A stretch of DNA of 64,000 bases from a bacterium (GCA_028713675.1 JAQTNV010000001.1:203374-267373); one strand, 5' to 3'; positions 24,953-33,326 are shown, counted from the first letter of the stretch. Translations and numbers: made by a program. The notes: generated by a model from the sequence alone, not told the origin.

Positions 24953-26140
24953 ATGAATCATACGGGTGGACGGTTGTTCAGCCGGGAGGAAGTCCGTTCC
25001 ATATTCGGAACCAGCTCGGTCTTCGCGCTCCGGATGCTGGGGATGGCCATGGTTCTCCCGGTCTTTACCATTTTCTCCAATCAGCTTTACGGGGCCAACC
25101 ATTTCCTTTCCGGCCTGGCCCTGGGAGCCTACGGCCTGACCCAGGCCGCGACCCAGGTGCCCATGGGCCGCTGGAGTGACCGCCTGGGGCGCAAGCCGGT
25201 GGTGCTCTTATGCCTGTCCCTTTTCTGCGGCGGCAGCGTCCTGGCCGCCCTGGCCCACAATATTTATCTCCTGATTTTTGCCCGCCTCCTCCAGGGAACC
25301 GGGGCCATCTCATCCGTAGCCTACGCCTGGATCGCCGACACGATCGGGGCGGACCGGCGCAGCCGAGCCATCGCTTACATCGGGATGGGCATCGGAATTT
25401 CCCTGGCCTTCGGCCTGATCGTGGGGCCGATCGTCGGGGGTATTTTCGGCCTGCGCTCGCTTTTCTGGATCTGCGCATTCACCTCGTTCCTCTCAATTCT
25501 CTACATGATTTTTTTCATGGAAAACCCGCCGCGCAAGGAGCCCCACCGGGATATTGATTTTGACACCACCCAGTTCCGCTCGGTCCTCGGCAACCGGGAC
25601 CTCTGGGCCCTTTATCTCTGCGGATTTTTAAGTTATTCCACCCTGACCGCGGTTTTTTTCATGCTCCCGCTCCTCCTGAAAAACTACCTGGAACCGGTGA
25701 ACTACTGGATGCTCCTGCTCCCGATTGCCATTCTGGGAATGGTGACAATGATCACCAGCTCGCACCTGGCCGACCAGGGAAAGACCCGGATCGTCCTGGT
25801 CGTGGGATTCCTCCTGGTTGTCTACACCGGGACCTCGCTGATTTACAGCGCTTCTTACCTGGTCGTCTACTTGGCCATTTTCGCCTACTATATCGGCTAT
25901 TCCATTCTCGAACCCATCCTGGCCACCGCTGTGACGAAATTCGCCCGCCCCGATATCCGCGGGACCACCGTGGGGATCTTCAACATGTTCCAGGCCATCG
26001 GAAACTTTTTCGGGGGCGTCCTGGCCGGGGGGCTCTACCTGCTCCACCGGGACCTCCTCTTCGGCGCCATCGCCTTTATCGGGTTTCTGGGGCTGATCGC
26101 GATCCTCTCCCTCCGGCTCAAGCACAAGCCTGGTTTTTAA
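24953..26140 (+). CDS. Major facilitator superfamily transporter (drug-efflux type)
   Basis: A 395-residue protein with 12 predicted membrane helices. The MFS signature between helices 2 and 3 is intact (GRWSDRLGRKPVV, about 74-86), and motif C-like glycine-rich stretch GLIVGPIVGGIFG lies in helix 5. This is the 12-helix drug:H+ antiporter-like group (DHA1), related to multidrug and sugar efflux proteins. Substrate unknown. It diverges from argS across 108 bp, so the shared gap may hold both promoters. A weak purine-rich site lies far from the ATG, so translation initiation may be modest. No regulator is adjacent. Confidence 0.9.
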   Translation: MNHTGGRLFSREEVRSIFGTSSVFALRMLGMAMVLPVFTIFSNQLYGANHFLSGLALGAYGLTQAATQVPMGRWSDRLGRKPVVLLCLSLFCGGSVLAALAHNIYLLIFARLLQGTGAISSVAYAWIADTIGADRRSRAIAYIGMGIGISLAFGLIVGPIVGGIFGLRSLFWICAFTSFLSILYMIFFMENPPRKEPHRDIDFDTTQFRSVLGNRDLWALYLCGFLSYSTLTAVFFMLPLLLKNYLEPVNYWMLLLPIAILGMVTMITSSHLADQGKTRIVLVVGFLLVVYTGTSLIYSASYLVVYLAIFAYYIGYSILEPILATAVTKFARPDIRGTTVGIFNMFQAIGNFFGGVLAGGLYLLHRDLLFGAIAFIGFLGLIAILSLRLKHKPGF

Positions 26141-26251
26141 ACTCGAGCTGGTATAGGTTATTAATAAATCCCAATTACCAAGCTCCAATTACCAAACAGA
26201 TGTAAAATAATAGATGTTCTTTTTTAGCCGAGGGGAGGAGGTGACCAGGCT
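26141..26251. repeat. Heptad phrase between MFS gene and MEMO gene
   Basis: 26170-26198 reads caattac, caagctc, caattac, caaacag: the complement of the ttggtaattggagcttgg phrase found at 39020-39060, 41760-41820 and 52180-52205. A strong GGAGGAGGT then precedes the MEMO start. Confidence 0.7.
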
Positions 26252-27064
26252 ATGATCAGAAATCCTGTCGTCGCCAATCAATTTTATCCCGGAAAGCCGG
26301 AGGCCCTGACCCGGGAACTGAAAACCCTGGTCGAACCCGCGGATAAAAAGGCGAAAAAAGAACCCGCCCTGGGGATCGTGGTCCCGCACGCCGGGTATGT
26401 CTATTCGGGGCGGGTGGCCGGGCAGGTTTATTCCCGGATCGAGGTTCCCCCCGCGGCCGTCATCCTGGGCCCCAACCACACCGGCCAGGGAAGCCCCGCA
26501 TCCCTTTTTGCCGAGGGGGAATGGCGGATGCCCCTGGGCCCCGTCCGGATCGACCGGGAGCTGGCGCAGAAAATCCTTTCCCATTCCCGTCTCCTGACCC
26601 CCGATCCCCGGGCCCATCAGCAGGAGCACTCCCTGGAGGTCCAGGTTCCGTTTCTCCAGTACTTCAATCCCGGGATCGCCATTGTCCCCATCTGCCTGGG
26701 CTGGCTGGATTACGAGGAATGCCGGGAAATCGGCCAGGCCCTGGCCCGGGCCCTGGAGGGCCTGGAACCCCGCCCCTTGATCGTCGCCAGTTCGGATATG
26801 ACCCATTACGAAACCCAGAAATCCGCGGAGAAAAAAGATAAGACGGCGATCGACAAAATCCTCAAACTCGACCCTGAAGGTCTGCTCAACGTGGTGGAAA
26901 GAGACAACATTTCCATGTGCGGGGTCATCCCCACCACCGTCATGCTGATCGCGGCCCTGGCCATGGGGGCGAAAAAAGCCGAGCTCGTGGTTTACGCCAA
27001 CTCGGGGGACGTGAGCGGGGATTACGCCAAGGTGGTCGGCTACGCCGGGTTAATAGTCGCATAG
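26252..27064 (+). CDS. MEMO1-family protein (AmmeMemoRadiSam system protein B)
   Basis: A 270-residue protein of the MEMO family, structurally related to non-haem-iron extradiol dioxygenases. It begins RNPVVANQFYPG as these proteins do, has VVPHAGYVYSGRVAGQVYS (His in PHAGY), LGPNHTGQG, HSLEVQVPFLQYF (His in EHSLEVQ), and SSDMTHYE with MCGVIPTTVML and YANSGDVSGDY. The metal-ligand His residues seen in the family are retained. In many genomes it is encoded beside an AMMECR1 protein and a radical SAM enzyme; neither is adjacent here. Function in bacteria is unclear. A consensus ribosome-binding site precedes the ATG. Confidence 0.94.
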   Translation: MIRNPVVANQFYPGKPEALTRELKTLVEPADKKAKKEPALGIVVPHAGYVYSGRVAGQVYSRIEVPPAAVILGPNHTGQGSPASLFAEGEWRMPLGPVRIDRELAQKILSHSRLLTPDPRAHQQEHSLEVQVPFLQYFNPGIAIVPICLGWLDYEECREIGQALARALEGLEPRPLIVASSDMTHYETQKSAEKKDKTAIDKILKLDPEGLLNVVERDNISMCGVIPTTVMLIAALAMGAKKAELVVYANSGDVSGDYAKVVGYAGLIVA

Positions 27065-27262
27065 AACAAAGAGCATAGAGCATAGGGCATAGAGCTAAGA
27101 GCAAAGAGCTAAGAACTTCGAATACATTGTGTCTATTGTGTCATCGTGTCTATTGTGTTCTTTGTGTCCCTTTAGACACTATGGACACCACGAACACTAA
27201 GAACCCGATAGACTTTTTTTCTTGCTCTATGCCCTATGCCCTATACGCTTTGCGCTCTGCTT
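27065..27262. repeat. Heptad and nonamer phrases upstream of the BKACE gene
   Basis: 27068-27115 is a 7-bp run of gcatag-type units (agcatag, agcatag, ggcatag, agctaag, agcaaag, agctaag). 27123-27200 is a 9-bp run of attgtgtct-type units followed by their complement (acactatgg, acacc). 27227-27260 returns to 7-bp ctatgcc-type units. Confidence 0.8.
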
Positions 27263-27275
27263 TTTGCGAAAAAGG

Positions 27276-27304
27276 TTGACATCTTCCGATAAATTATTTA
27301 ATTT
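27276..27304 (+). promoter_or_regulatory. Sigma-70-type promoter for the BKACE-aacS unit
   Basis: TTGACA (27276-27281), a 17-bp spacer and TAATTT (27299-27304) lie in an AT-rich stretch 40 bp upstream of the BKACE ATG at 27344, which has an AGAGGAGG site. Confidence 0.7.
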
Positions 27305-27343
27305 GCATGCGAAACAATTTAAATCTTTAAAAGAGGAGGAATC

Positions 27344-28207
27344 ATGGGGTTAGAGAACAAATGCATCGTTACCTGCGCCATGGCGGGAGCCGCTACCCGC
27401 AAACAACAGAATGAGGCCGTGCCTTACGGGATCAAGGAAACCATTGATGCCGCGGTAGAGTGCTACAAGGCGGGCGCCGCCATCGTCCACATCCATGTCC
27501 GGGACGAGAACGGCATCCCCAGCAACGACCCGAACTATATTAAGCCGGTGGTCCAGGGGATCAGGGAAAAATGCCCGGTCCTGGTTAATCTCTCCACCGC
27601 CATCCGCCCGGGCCTGGCCCCGGAGGAAAGAATCACCGTGGTTACCGACGGCAAACCCGACATGGCCTCCCTGAACTGCGGGACCATGGATTTCGGCCTG
27701 GCCAACTGGGAGGCCGGAACCGTGGCCGCCATCATCTTCGACAATTCCTTCGATACCATGATCATGTTCAACGACAAAATGAAGGAAGTCGGCTGCAAGC
27801 CGGAGCTCGAGGTTTACGACAACGCGATGGTGGACAACATCAAGCTGATCCGGAAACAGGGGATCTTCGAGGAGCCCCTCCACTTCCAGTTCGTCTTCGG
27901 GATTGCCGGCGGCGTTCTGCTCGATCCCTCCAGTTTCGCCGACTTCGTCCAGCGGATTCCCAAGGGTTCCACCTGGTCGGCCTGCGGAGCCGGCCCTAAC
28001 TCCTTCAAATCGGCCTACCTCGGCTCGATTTTCGGGGGAAATGTCCGGGTCGGCCTGGAAGACAATATCTACATCTCCGGTAAGACCCTGGCGAAGAGCA
28101 ACGCCCAGCTGGTCGAGAAAGCGGTCAAGATCGTCCAGATGGCCGACCGCGAACCGGCCACCCCGGAAGAAGCCCGGCAGATCCTGAGTCTGCCCAAGAG
28201 AAAATAA
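27344..28207 (+). CDS. Beta-keto acid cleavage enzyme (BKACE, DUF849 family)
   Basis: A 287-residue TIM-barrel protein of the BKACE family, founded by 3-keto-5-aminohexanoate cleavage enzyme (Kce). These Zn enzymes condense a beta-keto acid with acetyl-CoA and split the product into acetoacetate and a new acyl-CoA. Visible signatures are TCAMAGAATRK, GAAIVHIHVRD (His-x-His zinc ligands, about 47-49), NLSTAIRPGLAPEERI, and the glycine-rich AGGVLLDPS. Length is normal. The next gene, 75 bp away, is acetoacetate-CoA ligase, which consumes acetoacetate, so the pair forms a logical pathway. The specific keto acid is not determined by sequence alone; active-site residues would have to be compared with typed BKACE groups. 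Confidence 0.94.
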   Translation: MGLENKCIVTCAMAGAATRKQQNEAVPYGIKETIDAAVECYKAGAAIVHIHVRDENGIPSNDPNYIKPVVQGIREKCPVLVNLSTAIRPGLAPEERITVVTDGKPDMASLNCGTMDFGLANWEAGTVAAIIFDNSFDTMIMFNDKMKEVGCKPELEVYDNAMVDNIKLIRKQGIFEEPLHFQFVFGIAGGVLLDPSSFADFVQRIPKGSTWSACGAGPNSFKSAYLGSIFGGNVRVGLEDNIYISGKTLAKSNAQLVEKAVKIVQMADREPATPEEARQILSLPKRK

Positions 28208-28227
28208 GGCTGATCATCTGAATTGAT

Positions 28228-28276
28228 TGGGTGCTGGGTGCTGGGTGTTGGGTGTTAGGAGTTAGAAGTTAGGAGG
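28228..28276 (+). repeat. Heptad phrase that supplies the aacS ribosome-binding site
   Basis: Seven consecutive 7-mers run from 28228: gggtgct, gggtgct, gggtgtt, gggtgtt, aggagtt, agaagtt, aggagga. The last contains the AGGAGG (28271-28276) that sits 6 nt before the aacS ATG. The repeat thus ends in the functional Shine-Dalgarno site. Confidence 0.85.
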
Positions 28277-28282
28277 ACATTA

Positions 28283-30250
28283 ATGAGAAAGCCCCTTTGG
28301 GAACCTTCGGCGGAAAGAAAAAAACAGGCCAATATCACCAGGTTCATCGAACTGGTCAACAAGAAACACGGCCTCAAGATCAAATCCTATTCCGAACTCC
28401 ATAAGTGGTCGGTCGAAAGCATCCAGGATTTCTGGGCCGCGGTCTGGGAATTCGTGGACATCAAGGCCTCCCAGAAATACACGAAGGTGGTGGAAGACCT
28501 TTCCGTTTTTCCTGGGACCAAATGGTTTCCGGGCGCCAAGCTCAACTTCGCCGAGAACCTGCTCCGTTACAAGGACGACCGCCTGGCCTTTGTTTTCAAC
28601 GGCGAAGGCCAGAAATCCAAGAAACTGACCTATGCCGAGCTCAATGATCTGGTGGCCCGCCTGGCCAAGTCCCTTCGGGACCTAGGCATCAAACCGGGCG
28701 ACCGGGTAGTGGGCTACATGCCCAACATGATCGAGACCGCCGTGGGGATGCTGGCCGCCACCGCGATCGGCGCCACCTGGTCTTCCTGCGCCACCGACAT
28801 CGGACCTTCCGCGGCCCTCGACCGGCTCGGGCAGGTCGAGCCCAAGGTCCTGATCACCGTCAATGGCTATTTCTACAAGGGCAAGGATTTTAATACCCTG
28901 GCCAACGCCGCCGAGATCGCCAAGGGCCTCCCCTCGCTCAAGAAGGTCGTCATCGTGTCCTACACCCAGGACAAGCCGGATATCAGCTCCGTTCCCAACT
29001 CGGTCCACTTCCAGGATTTTCTGGCCAAGGACAATTACCTCCCGATAAAATTCGAGCAGCTGCCCTTCGACCATCCGGTGTTCATCATGTTTTCCTCCGG
29101 CACCACCGGCAAGCCCAAGTGCATGGTCCAGGGCGCGGGCGGGATCCTGATCAACCACCAGAAGGAACTGATCATCCACAGCGACCTCAAGCGGGAAGAT
29201 AAAATCTTTTACATCACCACCTGCAGCTGGATGATGTGGAACTGGCTCCTCTCCTCCCTGGCCGGCGGGGCCACGATCCTGCTCTACGACGGCAACCCCA
29301 TGCACCCCGACCCCGGGGCGATGTGGAAGCTGGTCCAGGATGAGAAGGTCACCATCTTCGGCCTTTCCGCCAGCTATGTGAATTTCCTCCGGAGCCAGAA
29401 CCTGGAACCGGGAAAGAAATACGATCTCTCCGCCCTCAAGGAGATTTCCCAGACCGGTTCGCCCCTCTCGGCCGAGGGGTTCGCCTGGGTTTACGAAGCC
29501 GTGAAAAAGGACCTGCATTTCAACTCGATCGCGGGCGGCACCGATATCAACGGCTGCTTCGCCATCGGGAGCCCGATCCAGCCGGTCTACGCGGGTGAAC
29601 TTCAGTCCGCGGGCCTGGGGATGAAGGTCAATTCTTACAATGAAAAAGGCCAGCAGGTTCACGACCAGGAGATGGAACTGGTCTGCGAGGCCCCGGCCCC
29701 CCCGATGCCGCTTTATTTCTGGAATGACCCGAAAATGGAAAAATACATGGACGCCTATTTCCGATTCTACAAGGATAAGCGGGTCTGGCGGCACGGCGAT
29801 TATGTCTTCATCCACAGCGACACCGGCGGGATCACCTTCTGCGGACGGTCGGACGCGGTCCTGAAACCTTCCGGAGTCCGGATCGGCACCGCCGAAATCT
29901 ACAACACCGTGGAGGCGCTCACGGAAATCGCCGACAGCCTGGCCATCGGGCAGGACTTCCAGGGCGACCAGCGGGTCCTCCTCTTCGTCAAGCTCGCCCC
30001 GGGGGCCAAGCTCGACGACGCGCTGATGAAAAAGATCAACAAGACCCTGCGCGACAACGCCTCGCCCCGGCATGTCCCGTCCAGGATCATCGAGGTCCCG
30101 GACATCCCCTACACCCTGAACATGAAAAAGGTGGAAAGCTCCATCACCAACATCGTCAACGGCCGGCCGGTCACGAACCGCGACGCCCTCTCCAATCCCC
30201 AGTGCCTGGATTTCTACGAAAAGATCCTTCCGGATCTGCAGAAGAAATAA
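28283..30250 (+). CDS. aacS: Acetoacetate-CoA ligase
   Basis: A 655-residue ANL-superfamily adenylate-forming enzyme of acetoacetyl-CoA synthetase length. The N-terminal AACS/ACS cap is present (PLWEPSAERKKQANITRF, KSYSELHKWSVESIQDFW). The AMP-binding P-loop is FSSGTTGKPKC (about 271-281), with GGTDINGC and WRHGDYVFIHSDTGGITFCGRSD, then the C-terminal lysine region YTLNMKKVE. It converts acetoacetate, ATP and CoA to acetoacetyl-CoA, AMP and PPi. The upstream BKACE makes acetoacetate, so the ligase would return it to central metabolism or polyhydroxybutyrate/ketone-body pathways without a CoA-transferase. A strong terminator follows. A 49-bp synonymous copy of its 3' end lies at 31987. Confidence 0.96.
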   Translation: MRKPLWEPSAERKKQANITRFIELVNKKHGLKIKSYSELHKWSVESIQDFWAAVWEFVDIKASQKYTKVVEDLSVFPGTKWFPGAKLNFAENLLRYKDDRLAFVFNGEGQKSKKLTYAELNDLVARLAKSLRDLGIKPGDRVVGYMPNMIETAVGMLAATAIGATWSSCATDIGPSAALDRLGQVEPKVLITVNGYFYKGKDFNTLANAAEIAKGLPSLKKVVIVSYTQDKPDISSVPNSVHFQDFLAKDNYLPIKFEQLPFDHPVFIMFSSGTTGKPKCMVQGAGGILINHQKELIIHSDLKREDKIFYITTCSWMMWNWLLSSLAGGATILLYDGNPMHPDPGAMWKLVQDEKVTIFGLSASYVNFLRSQNLEPGKKYDLSALKEISQTGSPLSAEGFAWVYEAVKKDLHFNSIAGGTDINGCFAIGSPIQPVYAGELQSAGLGMKVNSYNEKGQQVHDQEMELVCEAPAPPMPLYFWNDPKMEKYMDAYFRFYKDKRVWRHGDYVFIHSDTGGITFCGRSDAVLKPSGVRIGTAEIYNTVEALTEIADSLAIGQDFQGDQRVLLFVKLAPGAKLDDALMKKINKTLRDNASPRHVPSRIIEVPDIPYTLNMKKVESSITNIVNGRPVTNRDALSNPQCLDFYEKILPDLQKK

Positions 30251-30280
30251 ATTTCCTGGAATTATTCTTCCACATAAACT

Positions 30281-30314
30281 AAAAGGGGTTCGATCAGTAT
30301 CGAACCCCTTTTTT
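30281..30314 (+). terminator. Rho-independent terminator after aacS
   Basis: Stem aaggggttcgat/atcgaacccctt with a 4-nt loop (cagt) followed by TTTT, 31 bp past the stop. Related but decayed hairpins occur at 30595-30620 and 32089-32115. Confidence 0.9.
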
Positions 30315-30419
30315 CTGGTATTCGTGTAGTTGCCCGATTTATCGGGCTATTTTAAAACCGCCGATGAATCGGCAAACTACATTTTCTTTGGGGAGGCTCT
30401 CCGCAGCCTCCCTTTCTTT

Positions 30420-30592
30420 TTTGGACTGCATCAGCTTGTTTATCCTGAGCTCTGTCGAAGGACTGATGCATTGCAATAGCAATCCTTCGCTTCGCTCGAG
30501 GACAAGGCTATTGCGCTCCATAAAAACATATGTCATTGCGAGGATCCCGACGTTACATCGGGAGACGCTTGCCCTGTAAGGGAAGCAATCTC
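30420..30592. repeat. 173-bp direct repeat, copy 1
   Basis: Identical to 30891-31063. It contains the gtcattgcgagg...gaagcaatctc unit seen in shorter form at 32040, 33411 and 34382, and the phrase ctgtcgaagg of the common ctgagc..tcgaagg family. Confidence 0.9.
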
Positions 30593-30890
30593 AAGGGGTT
30601 CGATGCAAGTCGAGCCCCTTTTCTTTTATTCGTCATTCCGGCGACTTGTCCCGAGTCTATTCGAGGGAAAGCCAGAATCCAGAAATATCAATAAATTCTT
30701 GAACTAATTCTTTTCGTAGGGGAGGCTCTCCCTGGCCGACGCGAGCGTCAGCTCGGGCAGGCCGCAGCCTCCCCTCCTTTTTTAGACCGCATCAACTCCG
30801 TATTGTAGGGGAGGGCCTCGCGCCCTCCCGCATTTGGGCGGGGATCCTTCGACTTCACTCAGGACAAGTAAACCCCGCCCCTACATTTAA

Positions 30891-31063
30891 TTTGGACTGC
30901 ATCAGCTTGTTTATCCTGAGCTCTGTCGAAGGACTGATGCATTGCAATAGCAATCCTTCGCTTCGCTCGAGGACAAGGCTATTGCGCTCCATAAAAACAT
31001 ATGTCATTGCGAGGATCCCGACGTTACATCGGGAGACGCTTGCCCTGTAAGGGAAGCAATCTC
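30891..31063. repeat. 173-bp direct repeat, copy 2
   Basis: Identical to 30420-30592. It ends about 120 bp before the QueG-like gene, next to a dRS3-like unit. Confidence 0.9.
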
Positions 31064-31186
31064 GGTCTGGATCCCGGCTTTCGCCGGGATGACAGACGGG
31101 ACTCTGGATCCTGGCTTTCCCTCGAACTTCCTCGGGATAAATCGCGGGGATGACATATTAATGAGGGGCGGATTATAATTTTTTGC

Positions 31187-31960
31187 ATGCCGACCAACTC
31201 TAAACTTTGGAAAGAAATATCCAAACTTGCCGACTCGGCCGGAATTGATTTTATCGGTGTGGCCGATCTTTCTTCTGCGAAATCTTTTATCAAAGAACAG
31301 GGAGGGGATGTCGTTACCGGTTTTCCCCTGGCTATCTCGATCGGGATCAGGCTGCCTGACCCGATTGTCGACATGCTCCCCAAAAGATTCGATCGGGCTG
31401 TCACGGTCAATTACCGAAACCACGCGTATGTAACCATTAACTATAGATTAGATGTTTTCACGTCTCGGCTGGCCGGGCTTATCCAGCGGGAGGGCTTCCG
31501 GGCCCTGCCGATCCCGGCGGCGGAGCGAAGCAGCGGGGATTACAATCTTTCGAATGCTAAAAAAATATCCGCAGTCTTTTCACACAAGCTCGCGGCCCAT
31601 CTGGCCGGATTCGGATGGATCGGCAAGAGCTGTCTCCTGGTAACCCCTCAATACGGCCCCCGGGTCCGCTGGTCATCCGTTCTGACGAATGCCCCGTTGA
31701 AAGTGACCGGGAAACCGATAAAAAGAAAATGCGGCAAATGCCGGGAGTGCGTCGACATCTGCCCGGTTAAGGCATTTAAAGGAAGGGAGTTTGACCCAAA
31801 GGAATCAAGAGAAATGCGCTATGACGCGAAAAAGTGCCAGGACTACCATCATAAAATGGAAACCAAAATCGGCCTGCCGGTATGCGGAATGTGTTTATTC
31901 GTTTGTCCAACGGGAAGGAAATCAATAATATCAAAAGTAAGTATCCAAACATCAAAGTAA
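31187..31960 (+). CDS. QueG-like / COG1600-type 4Fe-4S protein
   Basis: A 257-residue iron-sulphur protein related to epoxyqueuosine reductase and the reductive-dehalogenase-like Fe-S family. The middle has HKLAAHLAGFGWIGKSCLLVTPQYGPRVRWSSVLT, a conserved block of that superfamily. Two C-terminal cluster motifs follow: CGKCRECVDICP (about 183-194) and CGMCLFVCP (about 234-242), the pattern of two [4Fe-4S] clusters. It lacks the C-terminal HEAT repeats of full QueG and is much shorter, so it is probably not QueG itself. Related proteins occur as orphans in anaerobes. It lies alone between repeat blocks in a zone that also holds duplicated scraps, which suggests it arrived by insertion. Function unknown. 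Confidence 0.87.
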   Translation: MPTNSKLWKEISKLADSAGIDFIGVADLSSAKSFIKEQGGDVVTGFPLAISIGIRLPDPIVDMLPKRFDRAVTVNYRNHAYVTINYRLDVFTSRLAGLIQREGFRALPIPAAERSSGDYNLSNAKKISAVFSHKLAAHLAGFGWIGKSCLLVTPQYGPRVRWSSVLTNAPLKVTGKPIKRKCGKCRECVDICPVKAFKGREFDPKESREMRYDAKKCQDYHHKMETKIGLPVCGMCLFVCPTGRKSIISKVSIQTSK

Positions 31961-31986
31961 AGACCTAGCCCTGGAATTTTCCTGGT

Positions 31987-32035
31987 TGCCTGGATTTCTA
32001 CGAAAAGATCCTTCCGGATCTTCAGAAAAAGTAAT
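31987..32035 (+). pseudogene. Remnant of a second acetoacetate-CoA ligase gene (last 15 codons)
   Basis: Translates in frame to CLDFYEKILPDLQKK and a stop, exactly the C-terminus of aacS (30203-30250). The first 34 bases match perfectly; the remaining differences are only synonymous (CTG to CTT, AAG AAA to AAA AAG). Immediately upstream the similarity ends. A decayed ggttcgat/atcgaac hairpin like the aacS terminator follows at 32089-32115. Confidence 0.8.
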
Positions 32036-32039
32036 CGGG

Positions 32040-32115
32040 AGTGTCATTGCGAGGAGTCCCACCAAGGCGGGACGACGAAGCAATCTCAAGAGGTTCGATC
32101 CACATCGAACCCATC
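32040..32115. repeat. Dispersed gcaatgac-family repeat plus decayed hairpin
   Basis: gtcattgcgagg ... gacgaagcaatctc (32043-32089) followed by gaggttcgat ... atcgaaccca (32090-32115). It parallels the repeat-plus-hairpin order after 30535-30620. Confidence 0.7.
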
Positions 32116-32149
32116 TTTTCTTAACAAAATAATTTTATGATTCAAGGAA

Positions 32150-33163
32150 TCATTTGTGTACTCCATTATTTTCGTTCAAAATAGTTTTGATCTCATAAAT
32201 ATTATAAAAATATTTATTCTTATCATAATTTTTATCAAAAACTACTACCCCATCTTCTTTTGGGAGCCAAACTGGCGACCCGCCGTACCATGGCCATTCA
32301 AACCTGTGGCCAACAGGAGCGCTGTTAAAAACAATTGGTATAATGGTTACTAAATCACCATTTGATTTCCATATGTATAATTTATGACCATCATCATATG
32401 TAAAACTCGCGATAAACTTTCCAGTTGGCGACCATGACAAATCATGAAAATAAGTCTCACTGCGTAATAATGTTTTAAATGTTTCTAAATTATTTATTAA
32501 TTGGACAACTAAATATGTTTCATTTACTACATGATCTTCACCGAAAAAAGCATATCGGGAACCGTCTGGAGAAAAACGAGGGTAATTTACTTGGAACTCA
32601 GGGATAATATTTGTTTTATTGTTATTCGTTAATTCAACTAAAATTGCCCCCCTATCGAATTGGTTTTTATGAGAAATTATCAAATGTTCATCATAACTTA
32701 TGCCGGATCCTCCAATAAATGACCCGCTTCCATTTTCTTTATATAAATGGAAGCTATTACTCTTAATATTCCAGACTCCGATATTATTATGTTCAAAATC
32801 ATTTAAGTCACACACGATTCTTTTAGTATCTAAAGGATAGATAAATACTAAACGTCCAATTTCATATTTGTCGAATTTTAATTTAGAAATATTTTTCTTT
32901 GTTTCAAAATCGACCAGAGACAAACCAACTTGTTTATCGATAAAACACGGTACTATGGGGGGACTACCACAAAGGCTTATCATTTTAAAATAATTTAAAT
33001 CTATTTGTAAAAATTTTCCGCTTTCATCTATCATAAAATCTAATGCCTTGGCTCTGGGAATAAATATATAAACACATAGTAAAATTAAAGTTATTAAAAA
33101 TAACGATTTAATCCAAAATTTGAATAAACGGTTTTTAAAATACTTTTTCCAAAAATTAATCAT
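32150..33163 (-). CDS. AT-rich membrane-anchored beta-propeller protein (TolB/WD40-like), probably acquired
   Basis: A 337-residue protein starting at ATG 33163 (an in-frame GTG lies 12 bp upstream). A basic N-terminus and one membrane helix (SLFLITLILLCVYIF, about 20-34) anchor it. The rest shows PD40-like blades: YPRFSPDGSRYAFFG and LSWSPTGKFIASFTYDDGHKLYIWKSNGD are clear examples. No enzymatic motif is visible. The DNA is much lower in GC (about a third) than its 60% GC neighbours and uses AT-ending codons throughout. This implies recent horizontal transfer. It lies between two 80-bp inverted repeats (30805-30884 and 33327-33406). Function unknown. Confidence 0.78.
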   Translation of the reverse strand: MINFWKKYFKNRLFKFWIKSLFLITLILLCVYIFIPRAKALDFMIDESGKFLQIDLNYFKMISLCGSPPIVPCFIDKQVGLSLVDFETKKNISKLKFDKYEIGRLVFIYPLDTKRIVCDLNDFEHNNIGVWNIKSNSFHLYKENGSGSFIGGSGISYDEHLIISHKNQFDRGAILVELTNNNKTNIIPEFQVNYPRFSPDGSRYAFFGEDHVVNETYLVVQLINNLETFKTLLRSETYFHDLSWSPTGKFIASFTYDDGHKLYIWKSNGDLVTIIPIVFNSAPVGHRFEWPWYGGSPVWLPKEDGVVVFDKNYDKNKYFYNIYEIKTILNENNGVHK

Positions 33164-33326
33164 ATAAATGCCCACTTTCAGTCTTGAGGAACTCTAATCT
33201 TCAAGTTAATCTGTGAATCAGAAATTATGAATTCCAAGACCATTGTCGGTTGATTTTAATTATATATCAACGATAGGTTTTTCCTTCTCACCTATTTTCC
33301 CCTAGGCGAAGGTTATGTCAAGACGT

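Larger units (their letters stand above)
30315..31186. repeat. Gene-free block of dispersed repeats, including a 173-bp perfect direct repeat
   Basis: About 870 bp without a credible gene. 30420-30592 and 30891-31063 are identical over 173 bp, 471 bp apart. Between and around them lie ggttcgat/atcg hairpins, gtaggg...cgcccct and gggaggct...cctccc units, an 80-bp unit (30805-30884) with an inverted copy at 33327-33406, and two dRS3-like gtcattcc...ggaat units (about 30632-30683 and 31066-31156). All look like non-coding dispersed repeats; no transposase is present. Confidence 0.85.

Noticed and set aside
27065-27262. Heptad runs considered as CRISPR or minisatellite
   Set aside because: Units are 7-9 bp with drift between units and no unique spacers.
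28682-30073. 463-codon minus-strand frame
   Set aside because: Antisense to aacS, which has clear motifs on the other strand.
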